Part shown: positions 41,720 to 42,595 of the stretch, in pieces | Position numbering within the stretch: the stretch's first letter is position 1 | Layout: each line of letters begins with the position of its first letter | NCBI GenBank assembly: GCA_028282905.1 | Contig: JANQGW010000243.1 | Location: forward strand, 1-42,595 | Direction of reading: 5' to 3' | From: Sedimentisphaerales bacterium | Lineage (GTDB): Bacteria; Planctomycetota; Phycisphaerae; Sedimentisphaerales; Anaerohalosphaeraceae | Length of the DNA stretch: 42,595 nucleotides | Notes under the pieces: model-generated | What the model was told of the DNA's origin: nothing | Databases searched by the model: none | The model's input: the letters and a program-made list of their open reading frames with translations, nothing else | Position numbers and translations under genes: made by a program

Positions 41720-41767
41720 ATGATTTCAACGAAACGAAACCACACATTAAAAATTTATATTAGATGA
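41720..41767 (+). CDS. Possible 15-aa leader frame overlapping the next start
   Basis: ATG 41720 opens a 15-codon frame (MISTKRNHTLK...) that ends TGA at 41765-41767, overlapping ATG 41764 as ATGA. The arrangement echoes 4712-4783, but the ribosome-binding site (GAGAGTGAG close to the ATG) is poor and the length is within chance. Confidence 0.15.
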   Translation: MISTKRNHTLKIYIR

Positions 41768-42595
41768 GAACCATGAAAAGCATTTTGTGTTTTATCGCGG
41801 CGGGATTATGGATGTTTTATGGAATCAGCAACGCTCAATCTCAGACAGCAAATACGGCTGCTCCGACAAACCTGCGAATTATTGACAGTTTCAGCCAACT
41901 GGGCATTGATGACCCGACTCCGCGATTTGGCTGGGTGGTTAATGATCCGGATCGTTCCGAATGTGAAACTGCTTATGAGATTGTCGTTTCCAGTAAACCG
42001 CAGGGTGATGGAGACTGCTGGAAAAGCGGCAAGGTCACTTCGTTCCGCCAATACGGCATTGTTTATGACGGAATGCCGCTTTTCAGTTGTACCCAGTATT
42101 GGTATAAAGTGCGAATCTGGGACAAAGACGGAAACTGCTCGCCATGGAGCGATGAAACTTCTTTCGTAACCGGTTTTTTACAGGAGAAGGATTGGGACGC
42201 GAAAACGCTGTGGGTTATACATGGAAAACCGCTGACGGGATTCAGTACGCCGATGTTTCGCAAAGAATTTATAGTTCAAAAAAAGATCAAAAAGGCGTAT
42301 GCCTATGTCTGCGGGCTTGGACAGTTTGTATTTTACCTGAACGGACAAAAAGTCGGTAACCATGAAATCGATCCTGCCTGGACCGATTATAGTAAATCGG
42401 TGTGTTATGTGACGTTTGATGTGACCGACTATCTTCAGCAGGAAACTAATGCGATAGGCGTACTGCTGGGCAACGGCTGGTGGGAATATTACACTGAAAA
42501 AGCTGTCGGTCGGCACGGTCTGAATGATAATCCGAATCTTACGGGGCCGGCGTGGGGCTGTCAGAAGATGACGTTGAAAATGGAATTGCATGTCA
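41764..42595 (+). CDS. Second alpha-L-rhamnosidase, GH78, 3' partial
   Basis: The frame runs off the window after 277 codons. Signal peptide: ILCFIAAGLWMFYGISNAQS. It begins with the GH78 N-terminal FN3-like domain (TNLRIIDSFSQLGIDDPTPR, ETAYEIVVSSKP, YWYKVRIWDKDGNCSPWSDE) and continues into the rhamnosidase N-domain (AYAYVCGLGQFVFYLNGQKV, AIGVLLGNGWWEYY). The catalytic barrel lies beyond the window. It is clearly distinct from the GH78 upstream, without the extra WIWYPEG galactose-binding-like insert, so the pair probably splits different rhamnosyl linkages. ATG 41764 and ATG 41773 are both possible; neither has a good ribosome-binding site, and ATG 41764 overlaps the stop of a short upstream frame. 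Confidence 0.85.
   Translation, partial: MRTMKSILCFIAAGLWMFYGISNAQSQTANTAAPTNLRIIDSFSQLGIDDPTPRFGWVVNDPDRSECETAYEIVVSSKPQGDGDCWKSGKVTSFRQYGIVYDGMPLFSCTQYWYKVRIWDKDGNCSPWSDETSFVTGFLQEKDWDAKTLWVIHGKPLTGFSTPMFRKEFIVQKKIKKAYAYVCGLGQFVFYLNGQKVGNHEIDPAWTDYSKSVCYVTFDVTDYLQQETNAIGVLLGNGWWEYYTEKAVGRHGLNDNPNLTGPAWGCQKMTLKMELHV

Noticed and set aside
156..42591. Numerous minus-strand and alternate-frame open frames of 60-350 codons, for example 12511-13566 on the minus strand
   Set aside because: All lie opposite or inside genes with clear domains on the + strand, have no recognisable motifs and no ribosome-binding sites; they are by-products of codon usage in the real genes.
1..42595. CRISPR array, prophage or insertion sequence
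   Set aside because: No short regularly spaced repeats, no phage structural genes and no transposase or integrase reading frame were found on either strand.

Overview
The window looks like a fragment of a Planctomycetes genome, probably class Phycisphaerae (Sedimentisphaerales-like). The signs are ECF sigma factors of the Rhodopirellula/Verrucomicrobium type paired with FecR proteins, pseudopilin-like proteins with the H-X9-DG signature, PEP-CTERM proteins, large secreted LamG proteins ending in single or double dockerin-like EF-hand segments, and planctomycete-style multidomain cytochromes c. This taxonomic call is inference from gene families, not from a marker gene. All recognised genes lie on the + strand. 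I saw no complete tRNA or rRNA, no CRISPR, no transposase, no integrase, no exosortase and no sulfatase.

Layout. (1) 1-1575: 3' part of an alpha-glucuronidase-like glycoside hydrolase. (2) 1576-2424: non-coding, with repeated 10-bp motifs and a copy of a long repeat that contains a tRNA-Pro-like 3' half plus a strong hairpin. (3) 2425-4595: ECF sigma factor overlapping a FecR-type membrane regulator with an NPCBM-like C-terminus. (4) 4712-10199: a possible 23-aa leader ORF, two large secreted adhesin/binding proteins and a small PEP-CTERM protein. (5) 10513-16569: two secreted di-heme cytochromes c, one PD40/hydrazine-synthase-alpha-like, one CcpA/MauG-like. (6) 16606-25763: fucose-oriented genes: GH29, an H-X9-DG pseudopilin, an internally deleted GH29 remnant, a sodium/solute symporter, a tandem L-rhamnose/L-fucose mutarotase lipoprotein, a URO-D-like protein and a second GH29. 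(7) 26286-29142: a GH141-like beta-helix protein with PDZ and F5/8C-like domains, broken by two single-base homopolymer deletions. (8) 29143-29735: second, diverged copy of the tRNA-like repeat. (9) 29736-32035: second ECF sigma/FecR pair. (10) 32266-37296: a large LamG/dockerin protein, a second H-X9-DG pseudopilin and a second PEP-CTERM protein. (11) 37541-42595: two GH78 alpha-L-rhamnosidases, the second running off the window.

How it fits together. The window holds two successive regulatory-plus-degradation cassettes of the same plan: tRNA-like repeat, ECF sigma, FecR sensor, secreted LamG/dockerin protein(s), H-X9-DG pseudopilin, short PEP-CTERM protein carrying the same N-terminal module as its large neighbour, then exo-glycosidases. 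The first leans to L-fucose (GH29, GH141-like), the second to L-rhamnose (GH78). This resembles a polysaccharide utilisation locus without SusC/SusD, in which an NPCBM-type sensor on a FecR protein may report extracellular glycan to its sigma factor. The substrate is probably a fucose-, rhamnose- and perhaps glucuronate-containing pectin or algal exopolysaccharide; that is inference. Product names come from motif recognition by eye; no database search was possible.
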